Source: Gammaproteobacteria bacterium | GTDB lineage: Bacteria; Pseudomonadota; Gammaproteobacteria; Pseudomonadales; Azotimanducaceae | Direction of reading: 5' to 3' | NCBI GenBank assembly: GCA_002712135.1 | Contig: PASO01000034.1 | Location: 2,202 to 11,336, forward strand | DNA length: 9,135 nucleotides | Part shown: positions 1 to 6,483 of the stretch, piece after piece | How positions within the stretch are numbered: position 1 is the stretch's first letter | Layout: each line of letters begins with the position of its first letter | Notes under the pieces: model-generated | What the model was told of the DNA's origin: nothing | Databases searched by the model: none | The model's input: only the letters and a program-made list of their open reading frames with translations | Program-made: the position numbers and the translations under genes

Positions 1-168
1 CCGATGACTTGATTATTATTGGTTGTATCTCCAATCCTCGAGCTAAGAAGAGTCTTTTTTGAAAAAGAAAAAGGCGGGTCAGGCAGAACCATAGACAGAA
101 GGACTATATGATTCTCGTATGTATTTTCTGGGACACCTCTTTTGGCTAGTTTTTTAGACAAAGAAGAG

Positions 169-265
169 CGTTGATCTTGTAGTGGTTCATGAGAAATTCT
201 CATCAACTAGACAGGACAGGAATACTCCTGTTGAGGCAGGACAGATAGTTCATTATTGATCAACG
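169..265. promoter_or_regulatory. cluster of short inverted repeats, candidate operator region
   Basis: Seen directly: a perfect 7-1-7 palindrome ATGAGAAATTCTCAT (189-203); GTTGAT (170-175) pairing with ATCAAC (202-207) around it; ACAGGA-atac-TCCTGT (216-231); and TTGATCAA (256-263), whose extended half GATCAACG (258-265) is the inverse of CGTTGATC (169-176). Such a density upstream of a single gene suggests repressor or activator binding. No convincing -35/-10 pair was found, so the regulatory role is an inference. Confidence 0.3.
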
Positions 266-371
266 TATGTATTCTAATCTTCTAATGTCTGTCGGGAGAT
301 TTGTTAGTAACGCGTGTACAAACGACCACAATATGCAAAATTGGGTCAATCGAAGACACCATTCAACATTT

Positions 372-377
372 GGGAGG
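372..377 (+). promoter_or_regulatory. ribosome binding site that fixes the dehydrogenase start
   Basis: GGGAGG lies 8 bases before the ATG at 386. The longer in-frame GTG at 314 has no comparable site, and its extra 24 residues would precede the normal N-terminus of the family. Confidence 0.8.
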
Positions 378-385
378 AAAAAACA

Positions 386-1429
386 ATGCATTTAGCGCGG
401 TGGAGTGATGTTGGTCAACTGGAAGTTGCGGATGTGGCGCTGGTGCCGCCCGAGCACGATGAGGTGCAAATCGAGATTGGCAGCGCTGGAATCTGCGGCT
501 CTGATCTGCATTTTTTTCGCGGTGATTTCCCGGCTCGCATTGGATTGACGCCAGGTCATGAGTTTGGCGGTACCGTCAGCGCTGTCGGTGCAGACGTCAA
601 ACATATCAAGGAAGGTGATCTTGTGGGTGTCGAACCATTGTTACGTTGCGGAATGTGCCCATTCTGCATATCTGGTGACTACCATGTGTGTGCGGATCAT
701 GGTGTGATTGGCGAAATACAGAACGGCGGAATGGCTCAGTTCACTACCGTTCCTGGGCTGACTGCATTCAAAGCGCCACAAGGTATTGATGCGGAGCTCG
801 TCGCCCTAGCTGAACCGCTGGCATGTTCAGTGCACGGTTTCGACAAAGTGTGTCTGCGTGGTCACGAAACGGTGTTTATTCTCGGCGCGGGATCGATCGG
901 CTTGACAGCCATCCTCGCTGCCCGCGCCAACGGTGCGCACACAATTGTGCTTGCGCGGCATCCTCATCAGCAGGCTGCCGCTCGCTCTCTCGGGGCAGAC
1001 GAAGTCATCGGTGAGGACGAAGCGGGCGTCGCACGCATGGAAGAACTGCGGCGCGCCAGGGTCGTCGACGTTGCGGTAGAGACCGTAGGTGGCAAAGGTG
1101 ATACATTAATGCAAGCGCAACTAATCGTCCGGCCGAAAGGCAAAGTCGTTGTTCTGGGGGTATTCAGCGGAGGACCGGTGAATATACACCCTTTGTATCT
1201 CGCGGCGCGCGAGGTTGAAATCATTGGTTCGATGACCTACGCGGGAAGTGAAGGCCACACAGATTACCAGATTGCCCTCGACGTTATACAGGACTATGCA
1301 GAAGAAGCGCGATGCCTCGTAACGCATACTTTTTCGCTAGACGAGGTCAACACCGCTTTCGCTACAGCTCTCGATAAAGCGAGCGAGTCGATCAAAGTGC
1401 ATCTCAAACCCAATAGTTTAGTTGTGTGA
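386..1429 (+). CDS. zinc-dependent medium-chain alcohol dehydrogenase
   Basis: 347 residues, a normal length for the MDR superfamily (sorbitol / L-threonine dehydrogenase-like branch). It should oxidise a secondary alcohol, probably of a polyol or sugar acid, in the cytoplasm. Catalytic zinc ligands are C37 (GICGSD), H58-E59 (GHEFGG) and E143 (AEPLAC). The structural zinc loop has C88, C91, C94 and C102 with the usual spacing. The cofactor domain begins at about 162 with a Rossmann GAGSIG (167-172). After the second beta strand, where NAD-specific members have an acidic residue, it has A-R-H, which points to NADP. The ATG start is chosen over an in-frame GTG 72 bases upstream because of a strong GGGAGG site. 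The gene stands alone, converging on the DUF3604 gene. Substrate cannot be read from the sequence; L-idonate, threonine or polyol dehydrogenase are all possible. Confidence 0.93.
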   Translation: MHLARWSDVGQLEVADVALVPPEHDEVQIEIGSAGICGSDLHFFRGDFPARIGLTPGHEFGGTVSAVGADVKHIKEGDLVGVEPLLRCGMCPFCISGDYHVCADHGVIGEIQNGGMAQFTTVPGLTAFKAPQGIDAELVALAEPLACSVHGFDKVCLRGHETVFILGAGSIGLTAILAARANGAHTIVLARHPHQQAAARSLGADEVIGEDEAGVARMEELRRARVVDVAVETVGGKGDTLMQAQLIVRPKGKVVVLGVFSGGPVNIHPLYLAAREVEIIGSMTYAGSEGHTDYQIALDVIQDYAEEARCLVTHTFSLDEVNTAFATALDKASESIKVHLKPNSLVV

Positions 1430-1444
1430 GTGACAAGTCAGCAG

Positions 1445-1456
1445 GGCGGTTCCGCC
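1445..1456 (+). terminator. weak GC-rich hairpin after the dehydrogenase
   Basis: GGCG-GTTC-CGCC lies 15 bases past the dehydrogenase stop and could form a short tetraloop hairpin. There is no T-run behind it, so it is at best a weak terminator. Confidence 0.2.
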
Positions 1457-1469
1457 AACATAATTTCTA

Positions 1470-1627
1470 GGGTCAGTGTAAAGTAGCAGAGTAAAATCCC
1501 CCACCAGTAACGCTACACTGATAAATCTATACCAGTACGTCCCGAAAAGAGAACCACCCCTATCCTATCGATACAAAGATGAAACAACAATACACTTTAA
1601 GATTACGCTGGCACTCTACGCTGACCC
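1470..1627. mobile_element. 158-bp MITE-like element or remnant of an insertion sequence
   Basis: The ends are imperfect inverted repeats: 1470-1494 matches the reverse complement of 1603-1627 at 20 of 25 positions, starting with a shared GGGTCAG. Short copies of the end motif recur inside (TACACTG 1514-1520, TACACTT 1591-1597, against CAGTGTA 1474-1480). The flanks AATTTCTA (1462-1469) and AATTTTTA (1630-1637) are 7/8 alike, offset by 2 bases on the right, a possible worn target duplication. No ORF is inside, so it must be a non-autonomous element or a deletion relic. Repeated sub-terminal motifs are a feature of IS21-type ends, but family assignment is a guess. Confidence 0.55.
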
Positions 1628-1652
1628 CAAATTTTTAGAAGCTTACGTCCGT

Positions 1653-3701
1653 TCAGGGTGTATACCAGATCGGCGAAGTGTAGGCGCGCTCCTGAGTAAT
1701 CAAGGGAATCTCTTCCGGTAGTTTCAAGCCATAGAACTTCGCATCGTAAGTCGTCCAGCGCGGCGTGGGGATTTCCAATACTCGCACATAGTAGAAGGCC
1801 AGTTCGTCCCTATCGAAATCGGGGTCGGTCCACACTACGGCCAATACCACATCGCCGATACTGTTGGTATACGAGGCCTCTTTGACGTCTACGGTGCTTT
1901 CTATAGGTTCAACCTTACCTTGCCGGTTCTCTGTGCGTCCATCGGATAGGGCAACGTTATGAATTCGCTCGTGCAATTCGCCATTCCTATCCCGCCAGCC
2001 CTTGATCACCTGCACACGGTCCAGATTGGCACCATCGGGGTCTTTCACCGCACGAATAAGAAAGCTTGGTGCTTTCCCGTTGGGCGCCGCCGTGAGATCC
2101 CCTCCCATGGGCACTCCCTTAGCGTAACCCACTCGTGCCAGGTCCGGCTGTGCAGCATCACCTGCCGCGTATTCCCAACCACCGAAAAAACGAACGATCA
2201 TGCGGGGCCCGGTAGAGGCATAGACCTCCTTGCGGCGCATGGCGGCAAACAGCGCCTCTCGCGTGTTCTCTTGGGCCCACACTGCTGCATAGCCTGCAGC
2301 GCTGAAGGTCCATCCGGTTGTCAAACGGTATCGGCTGGGTTCGTTGCTCGAAAACTTCCCCCAGAAGTTGTCCTCATCAGCAGTCGCGAGAGCAGTATGG
2401 GAATCTGTGCTCCCGATCATGCCGAACTTGAAAGGATTAACACCCAGTGCCGCTTGTTGGCCCAAACCGAGTTTCAAGGCGGAACGAGCATAGGACTGCG
2501 CCGTCAGATCGGCAAGATTCTTCTGCGCTCCTTCCGAATCTTTGGTCTGCATTTTAGTGCCCGCCACGTCGTCGGTTTGCCTTTTCGTATCTGTAGAACC
2601 TTTACTTTGCTTCTGCAAGCCCAATGCCGGCTGGCTTTGCGCGACGAGCCACTTAAACGTCTCGTAATCGGCAAACTCATCGTTCGGTGAGACCAACGGA
2701 TGAGTCTCACCATCACCTTTAATCTGGGTCACCTCAACGATAGGCTCCCAGTGGGAGCGAGTTTTCGCGTAGGCTTTCGTAAAGGGTTGGTCTTGATAGG
2801 TCGTGAGCTTAAACATCTGGCCCGAACTCATATTGCCGTTGTGGGGAATAGCAAGTACTTTACCTTTCGTCCGGTCCTTGTAGTCTTGCAAGTATGTCCA
2901 CAGATCCTCCGGGTCGACGCTGTCGAAGCGGGAGATTGGTATGACCTGGCGGGTCTGGTCAGCGCCGCCCTCAAAAAGAACATTCCGGTGAATATTCGAG
3001 CCTGGAACCCGCGCGCTCCACTCATAGCCAATAAATGCAGTGAACATACCCGGGTCGTTATGCCGTTCAGCGTTCGCGATGACCTCTTCCCAGACCATAT
3101 ACTGAAAACGGCTGTCGACCCCATAGTCGGCTTGCCATGCGCCTTTGCCCTGCGCCAAGGAGTCACTCCCTCTGTTGAATGCTTCGAATGTCTCCATGTT
3201 GAGAATTTCAGAAAGGGGTGCGACTTTAGCGAGAAAATGCGACCAGCGCTGACTTACCTCACTTCTCGGTACCGACCCATCATTCGCAACAAGGTGAGAC
3301 AGCACGCCTAGATTCTCGGCGTGGTCCGACAGCATGAGAAAATCCAAGGGTCGGTGCAGACGAACTTCCTCCCCACCTGTAGCTTGTATCTTCTTTCCCT
3401 TGGCGAAACGATAGGCGTCGTCGGGCATCAGCCGCGTGCCCGTGCCAAACGCGTCTCCCGATAAGGCGGTGTGCACGTGCGTATCGCCCCAATAGACATT
3501 GGACGGGTAGGACGGATCGATGTTAGGGGAGTACGATTCCTCGGCGGACGCACTCAGCGGCGCAATGGTTAGCGCAAGAAGGAATGGTAGCGCATTCCAG
3601 GCATGATTCCAGGCGATCGCATCCATATCAAGGTCTACCTTGTCCAACATATCCCATATACTCGCGCTCGCACTAGTCCAGAGCAAGTTCTCCTCCATCA
3701 T
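1653..3701 (-). CDS. exported DUF3604 family protein (PHP-like metal-dependent hydrolase fold)
   Basis: About 682 residues counted from the ATG at 3701; function unknown, as for the whole family, which resembles PHP/amidohydrolase metal enzymes. The family signature WGDTHVHTALSGDA contains the metal-binding pair H75 and H77. Further likely ligands are D126-H127-A-E129 (SDHAE), H287 (IPHNGN) and D433/H435 (GSTDSHT). The C-terminus ends in the typical SPIWYTP. A hydrophobic stretch ending in ASA (cleavage after about residue 53) indicates Sec export to the periplasm. That leader is too long from 3701; ATGs at 3650 or 3626 give 36 or 28 residues and may be the true start, though none has a good ribosome site. 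Residues 362-399 form a K/Q/T/D-rich insertion with two imperfect decapeptide repeats. It is transcribed divergently from the esterase at 3960. Confidence 0.9.
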   Translation of the reverse strand: MMEENLLWTSASASIWDMLDKVDLDMDAIAWNHAWNALPFLLALTIAPLSASAEESYSPNIDPSYPSNVYWGDTHVHTALSGDAFGTGTRLMPDDAYRFAKGKKIQATGGEEVRLHRPLDFLMLSDHAENLGVLSHLVANDGSVPRSEVSQRWSHFLAKVAPLSEILNMETFEAFNRGSDSLAQGKGAWQADYGVDSRFQYMVWEEVIANAERHNDPGMFTAFIGYEWSARVPGSNIHRNVLFEGGADQTRQVIPISRFDSVDPEDLWTYLQDYKDRTKGKVLAIPHNGNMSSGQMFKLTTYQDQPFTKAYAKTRSHWEPIVEVTQIKGDGETHPLVSPNDEFADYETFKWLVAQSQPALGLQKQSKGSTDTKRQTDDVAGTKMQTKDSEGAQKNLADLTAQSYARSALKLGLGQQAALGVNPFKFGMIGSTDSHTALATADEDNFWGKFSSNEPSRYRLTTGWTFSAAGYAAVWAQENTREALFAAMRRKEVYASTGPRMIVRFFGGWEYAAGDAAQPDLARVGYAKGVPMGGDLTAAPNGKAPSFLIRAVKDPDGANLDRVQVIKGWRDRNGELHERIHNVALSDGRTENRQGKVEPIESTVDVKEASYTNSIGDVVLAVVWTDPDFDRDELAFYYVRVLEIPTPRWTTYDAKFYGLKLPEEIPLITQERAYTSPIWYTP

Positions 3702-3733
3702 AGAGATGTTAGTCCCCAAAGCAGATAGTGCAA

Positions 3734-3748
3734 GTCTATTTACTAGAC
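3734..3748. promoter_or_regulatory. inverted repeat GTCTA-N5-TAGAC
   Basis: Perfect 5-5-5 inverted repeat, about 30 bases upstream of the 3701 start of the DUF3604 gene, in the divergent intergenic region. Could be an operator half of the shared control region; short enough to be chance. Confidence 0.2.
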
Positions 3749-3781
3749 CTAAATTGTCTTGAGCGATCGTGAAAACACCAA

Positions 3782-3797
3782 AGGTTTAATCTAACCT
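3782..3797. promoter_or_regulatory. inverted repeat AGGTT-N6-AACCT
   Basis: Perfect 5-6-5 inverted repeat midway between the divergent DUF3604 and esterase genes; AACCTA recurs at 3832-3837. Role as operator is inferred from position only. Confidence 0.22.
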
Positions 3798-3836
3798 ATT
3801 GTTCTCGCACCGCCTACTTTCATAGATCACAACCTA

Positions 3837-3856
3837 ACTCATAACGTTATATGAGT
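3837..3856. promoter_or_regulatory. 20-bp palindromic site, best operator candidate of the divergent promoter region
   Basis: ACTCATAACGTTATATGAGT has perfect 7-base arms ACTCATA and TATGAGT around a 6-base centre, the size expected for a dimeric regulator such as a TetR- or GntR-type protein. It lies about 100 bases before the esterase start and about 135 before the DUF3604 start, so one regulator could control both. No regulator gene is in the window. Confidence 0.4.
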
Positions 3857-3959
3857 CTTCAGATGGAAGCTAAACTATTGAGCGCACGGCAAACGAAAGG
3901 TTTCATTTCCCCTACAATACTGTGAAAATGGCAACAAACTAACCGCATAGAAGTTCTGC

Positions 3960-5234
3960 ATGGTAGCTACAAGTCTCAACAATCTCAGTCGGCGTGAGTT
4001 CGGGCACCTTTCGATAATAGCACTGGGCGGTATGTTAGCCGGACCTTCGTGTTCTAATTGGCCAAAACATCTAATTAATGGCTTCGTAGCTCCTGGTTTC
4101 GAGCCGGTAAGAGATGCCTTTGCAACCAACTTCGAAAAACATGGTGAAGTCGGTGCGGCATTTAGCCTTTATCACAAGGGCAAAAAAGTGGTCGATCTTT
4201 GGGGCGGCGTCGCCGACAAAGAGACGAACGAGCCATGGGTTGAAGACAGTATCGTCGTCGTATTTTCGAGCACCAAAGGCGCTACCGCAATCTGCGCTCA
4301 TCTATTAGCCGAACGTGGTGAACTGGACCTTAATGCACCAGTCACAAAATACTGGCCTGAGTTTGGTGCTGCTGGTAAGGAAAATATCCCAGTCAAGTGG
4401 TTGCTATCACATCGAGCAGGGCTTCCCGGTTTTGATGAGGCGATGCCTCTCGAAGAGTACTTGTCTTGGGATGGGCCTGTGAAAGCCCTAGAAAAACAAC
4501 GTCCCGTCTGGGAACCGGGCACGACGCATGGCTACCACGCAGGTAACTACGGCTCGTTAGTGGGCGAAGTTATTCGTCGCATCAGCGGCAAAAGTGTAGG
4601 AACCTTTTTTTCCGATGAGATCGCAACGCCTCTCGGTCTAGATTTCTGGATTGGCCTTCCAGAGAACCAAGAAAATAGGATCGTCCCTGTCGCCTCCGTA
4701 GACCTACAAGACGGCGCTCTGGATGAACAAGCATTAACGAAACGGCGGCGCGACCTTCTGGAAGGAGCAAGAGATCCGAAATCGCTACTGAATCGCCTAA
4801 CAACGACAGAGCCATTGGATCCTAACTCAAGAGCATTTCGAGCCGCGGAGATGCCCGCAGGAAACGGTGTAACCGATGCTCGCTCACTGGCTCGGATGTA
4901 CGCCTCCCTAATTGGTGACGGCGTTGATGGCATTCGGATCTTAAATGACGAAACCATCGCTCGTGCCACCACAGAGCAATCTTTTGGTCGTGATGAGGTA
5001 CTGCGAGTCTCGACGCGCTTCGGCCTTGGTTTCTCGCTTAATAATGAAGGCAGCATGGGTCAGGAAGGCGCCTTCGGTCACGGTGGAGCTGGCGGCTCAC
5101 TTGGATTTGCGGATCCGAAACTAGGGATCGGCTTCGGGTACGTCATGAACCAGATGCAGTTAGTGGCTGGAGACGATCCGAGAACCCTTGGACTTATCGC
5201 TGCAGTTCACGAGACGGTAAAGCAAGTAGGATAA
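3960..5234 (+). CDS. Tat-exported serine hydrolase, family VIII esterase / class C beta-lactamase-like
   Basis: 424 residues, a normal length for EstB-like family VIII carboxylesterases (PF00144). The N-terminus has a twin-arginine motif S10-R-R-E-F-G followed by a hydrophobic segment (17-29), so it is probably exported folded to the periplasm. The C31 nearby is preceded by G-P-S, not a proper lipobox. The nucleophile motif is S103-S-T-K106, the second catalytic element Y192-H-A, and the third motif H374-G-G-A-G-G, with the family's DLWGG at 79-83. These proteins usually hydrolyse short esters; a true beta-lactamase is less likely because the third motif is HGG rather than KTG. The ribosome site is weak (GAAG six bases before ATG) but the Tat motif sits at the right distance from this start. 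It is divergent from the DUF3604 gene and both products appear exported, suggesting a shared extracytoplasmic substrate. Confidence 0.9.
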   Translation: MVATSLNNLSRREFGHLSIIALGGMLAGPSCSNWPKHLINGFVAPGFEPVRDAFATNFEKHGEVGAAFSLYHKGKKVVDLWGGVADKETNEPWVEDSIVVVFSSTKGATAICAHLLAERGELDLNAPVTKYWPEFGAAGKENIPVKWLLSHRAGLPGFDEAMPLEEYLSWDGPVKALEKQRPVWEPGTTHGYHAGNYGSLVGEVIRRISGKSVGTFFSDEIATPLGLDFWIGLPENQENRIVPVASVDLQDGALDEQALTKRRRDLLEGARDPKSLLNRLTTTEPLDPNSRAFRAAEMPAGNGVTDARSLARMYASLIGDGVDGIRILNDETIARATTEQSFGRDEVLRVSTRFGLGFSLNNEGSMGQEGAFGHGGAGGSLGFADPKLGIGFGYVMNQMQLVAGDDPRTLGLIAAVHETVKQVG

Positions 5235-5260
5235 TTCACTGTGACCTCACTTTTATCGGC

Positions 5261-5270
5261 ATCAATTGAT
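5261..5270. repeat. 10-bp palindrome ATCAATTGAT
   Basis: Perfect self-complementary decamer between the esterase stop and the dead dioxygenase gene. No T-run or neighbouring stem makes it a terminator; listed only as a visible structure. Confidence 0.2.
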
Positions 5271-5324
5271 CTGTGCGATGCTGTGGATATCTTAATGAGT
5301 AATGAACTCGATTTTTAATCCCTG

Positions 5325-5726
5325 TTACTTGGTAACGGTATCCAGATCGGGGGTTTTCGCTGTCTCGAAGAGAGCGTGGTTTGCCCAATTTCCAGTAGTC
5401 TCTGTCCCTCGACAAACGATCGATTGCTGATTACGGCCGAAGTAGGTACGAACGTCACCGGACAGAAAGCGCATAGCAAGTCCGCAACGTCGTCGGTTGG
5501 AGTTGTTCGTCTCAGAACCGTGAAGAATCCGGTCTTACGTTCGACTCTCTAATCTCACCGATGATCCCCAGAGAAGCTACGAAGGAATTCCCAATCGCAT
5601 ATCTGGTAACTAACATTGTTCTTGGCAAGCAATCGCAGGGATCCGATTCACGTTTTGAATATCGCCGCACAAATATTGAGTTATCCCATGTTGTTTCTGA
5701 TTCGCCGTCGTCGCAGTATTCGTCAT
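5325..5726 (-). pseudogene. decayed phytanoyl-CoA dioxygenase (PhyH family) gene
   Basis: Three pieces on the minus strand read as PhyH. (1) From an ATG at 5726, 38 codons to a TAG at 5610-5612; its start is plausible and its text (RIPAIACQEQC) resembles the family's N-terminal helix, with moderate confidence. (2) In another frame, 5596-5555 reads LRSFSGDHR then stop, resembling the LRxxPGSHR motif. (3) Back in the first frame, 5534-5325 gives 69 codons to TAA, containing HGSETNNSNRRRCGLAMRF, the family's C-terminal iron-ligand histidine, HGSxxNxS and double-arginine signature. The metal-binding HxD region is absent. About 400 bp remain of a gene usually 800-900 bp, so large deletions and a frame change have killed it. 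The living enzyme would have been an Fe(II)/2-oxoglutarate hydroxylase. It converges on the esterase and its start overlaps that of the neighbouring hydrolase. Confidence 0.78.
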
Positions 5727-6483
5727 GGTAATGAGAGTAATTATGAATAAGGAAAAACCCAAGCGTAAGGCAGAGGATAACGAGAGCGCGATAGACGATC
5801 CACGCGTCCTACATTGTACCTACCGGTTTGCGGACGGCGAGATAATTCCCTACGCGCTCTTCATCCCTTCGACCTATGATCCCTGCGTGCCTACCCCACT
5901 AATGGTATCTCTGCATGGCCTGTCACGAACCTATGACTGGCTCATGGGCTATGAAGGTTTTCTCGATCTCGCCGAACGCGATAGTGTCATTGTCTTAACG
6001 CCGCTCGGATATAGCCGAGGTAGCTGGTACGGTTCAAGAAAAAGCAATCCTTTCTCCTCTCAAAGCGAGCAGGACGTAATAAACGCCCTGGAACTAGTGC
6101 AGGAGGACTACAACATCGACGAAGACCGCATCTATCTCTGGGGACATTCGATGGGTGGTAGCGGAACCTATCATCTGGCAGCTAAGTACCCGGATATCTG
6201 GGCCGCATTGGGTGTCGCGGCACCTGTGCCAACATCAAGGGACAATTCTGAGGTGCTGAAGTCTTTCACGCACTTGCCCATCGTCGTGCTGCAGGGAGAT
6301 CAGGACGAGCTCGTTGAACCAACTCGGATCTGGGTTTCGGCCATGCAAGAACTCGGTATGCGCCATGAATATATCGAAGTTGTCGGTGGCGATCACTCGC
6401 TGGTTATTTCACAAAACCGTGAGAACATGGAACGCATGTTCAATTTTATGGTGCAGTTTCAAAAGGGAGTAATTTCCTCATGA
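5725..6483 (+). CDS. cytoplasmic alpha/beta hydrolase (esterase or lactonase)
   Basis: 252 residues, no signal peptide. It has the alpha/beta hydrolase core from about residue 28: oxyanion-side HG at 64-65 (VSLHGL), nucleophile elbow G-H-S142-M-G-G, an acid in QGDQDEL (D192 or D194) and H224 in GGDHS. The layout is that of the phospholipase/carboxylesterase, dienelactone hydrolase and feruloyl-esterase-like group, so it should cleave a small ester or lactone. The start is uncertain: ATGs at 5725, 5731 and 5743 are in frame; only the last has a faint GAGAG before it. The stop overlaps the next gene's ATG (ATGA), so the two are translationally coupled and likely act in sequence. Any promoter must lie inside the dead dioxygenase gene. 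The exact substrate is unknown. Confidence 0.88.
   Translation: MVMRVIMNKEKPKRKAEDNESAIDDPRVLHCTYRFADGEIIPYALFIPSTYDPCVPTPLMVSLHGLSRTYDWLMGYEGFLDLAERDSVIVLTPLGYSRGSWYGSRKSNPFSSQSEQDVINALELVQEDYNIDEDRIYLWGHSMGGSGTYHLAAKYPDIWAALGVAAPVPTSRDNSEVLKSFTHLPIVVLQGDQDELVEPTRIWVSAMQELGMRHEYIEVVGGDHSLVISQNRENMERMFNFMVQFQKGVISS

Larger units (their letters stand above)
1..385. other. non-coding leader region upstream of the alcohol dehydrogenase
   Basis: I see no gene here on either strand; both strands are broken by stops and no family is recognisable. It is AT-rich with an A/T-homopolymer patch around 53-73. It contains several short palindromes between 169 and 265 (listed separately) and a 10-bp direct repeat CGTATGTATT at 116-125 and 264-273. 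A GTG at 314 is in frame with the dehydrogenase but has no ribosome binding site, so the region is treated as untranslated. Confidence 0.6.

Noticed and set aside
75..81. GGGTCAG near the left edge, identical to the first seven bases of the 1470-1627 element
   Set aside because: Similarity ends after seven bases, so it is not a second terminal repeat.
314..385. GTG-initiated 24-residue extension of the alcohol dehydrogenase
   Set aside because: No ribosome binding site before 314, no family similarity in the extra residues, and a strong GGGAGG directly serves the ATG at 386.
1959..2690. 243-codon open frame on the plus strand opposite the DUF3604 gene
   Set aside because: It is the antisense shadow of conserved DUF3604 coding sequence, with cysteine/arginine-rich composition and no recognisable family.
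3702..3719. TTG at 3719 as start of the DUF3604 gene
   Set aside because: It adds six residues with no ribosome site to a leader that is already too long for a signal peptide.
4547..5056. 169-codon open frame on the minus strand inside the esterase gene
   Set aside because: It is antisense to an intact, motif-complete hydrolase gene, is serine/arginine-rich as expected for antisense translation, and shows no domain.
3960..5234. Antibiotic-resistance beta-lactamase
   Set aside because: The SxxK and Tyr motifs are shared with family VIII esterases, and the third motif is HGGAGG rather than KTG; resistance cannot be claimed.
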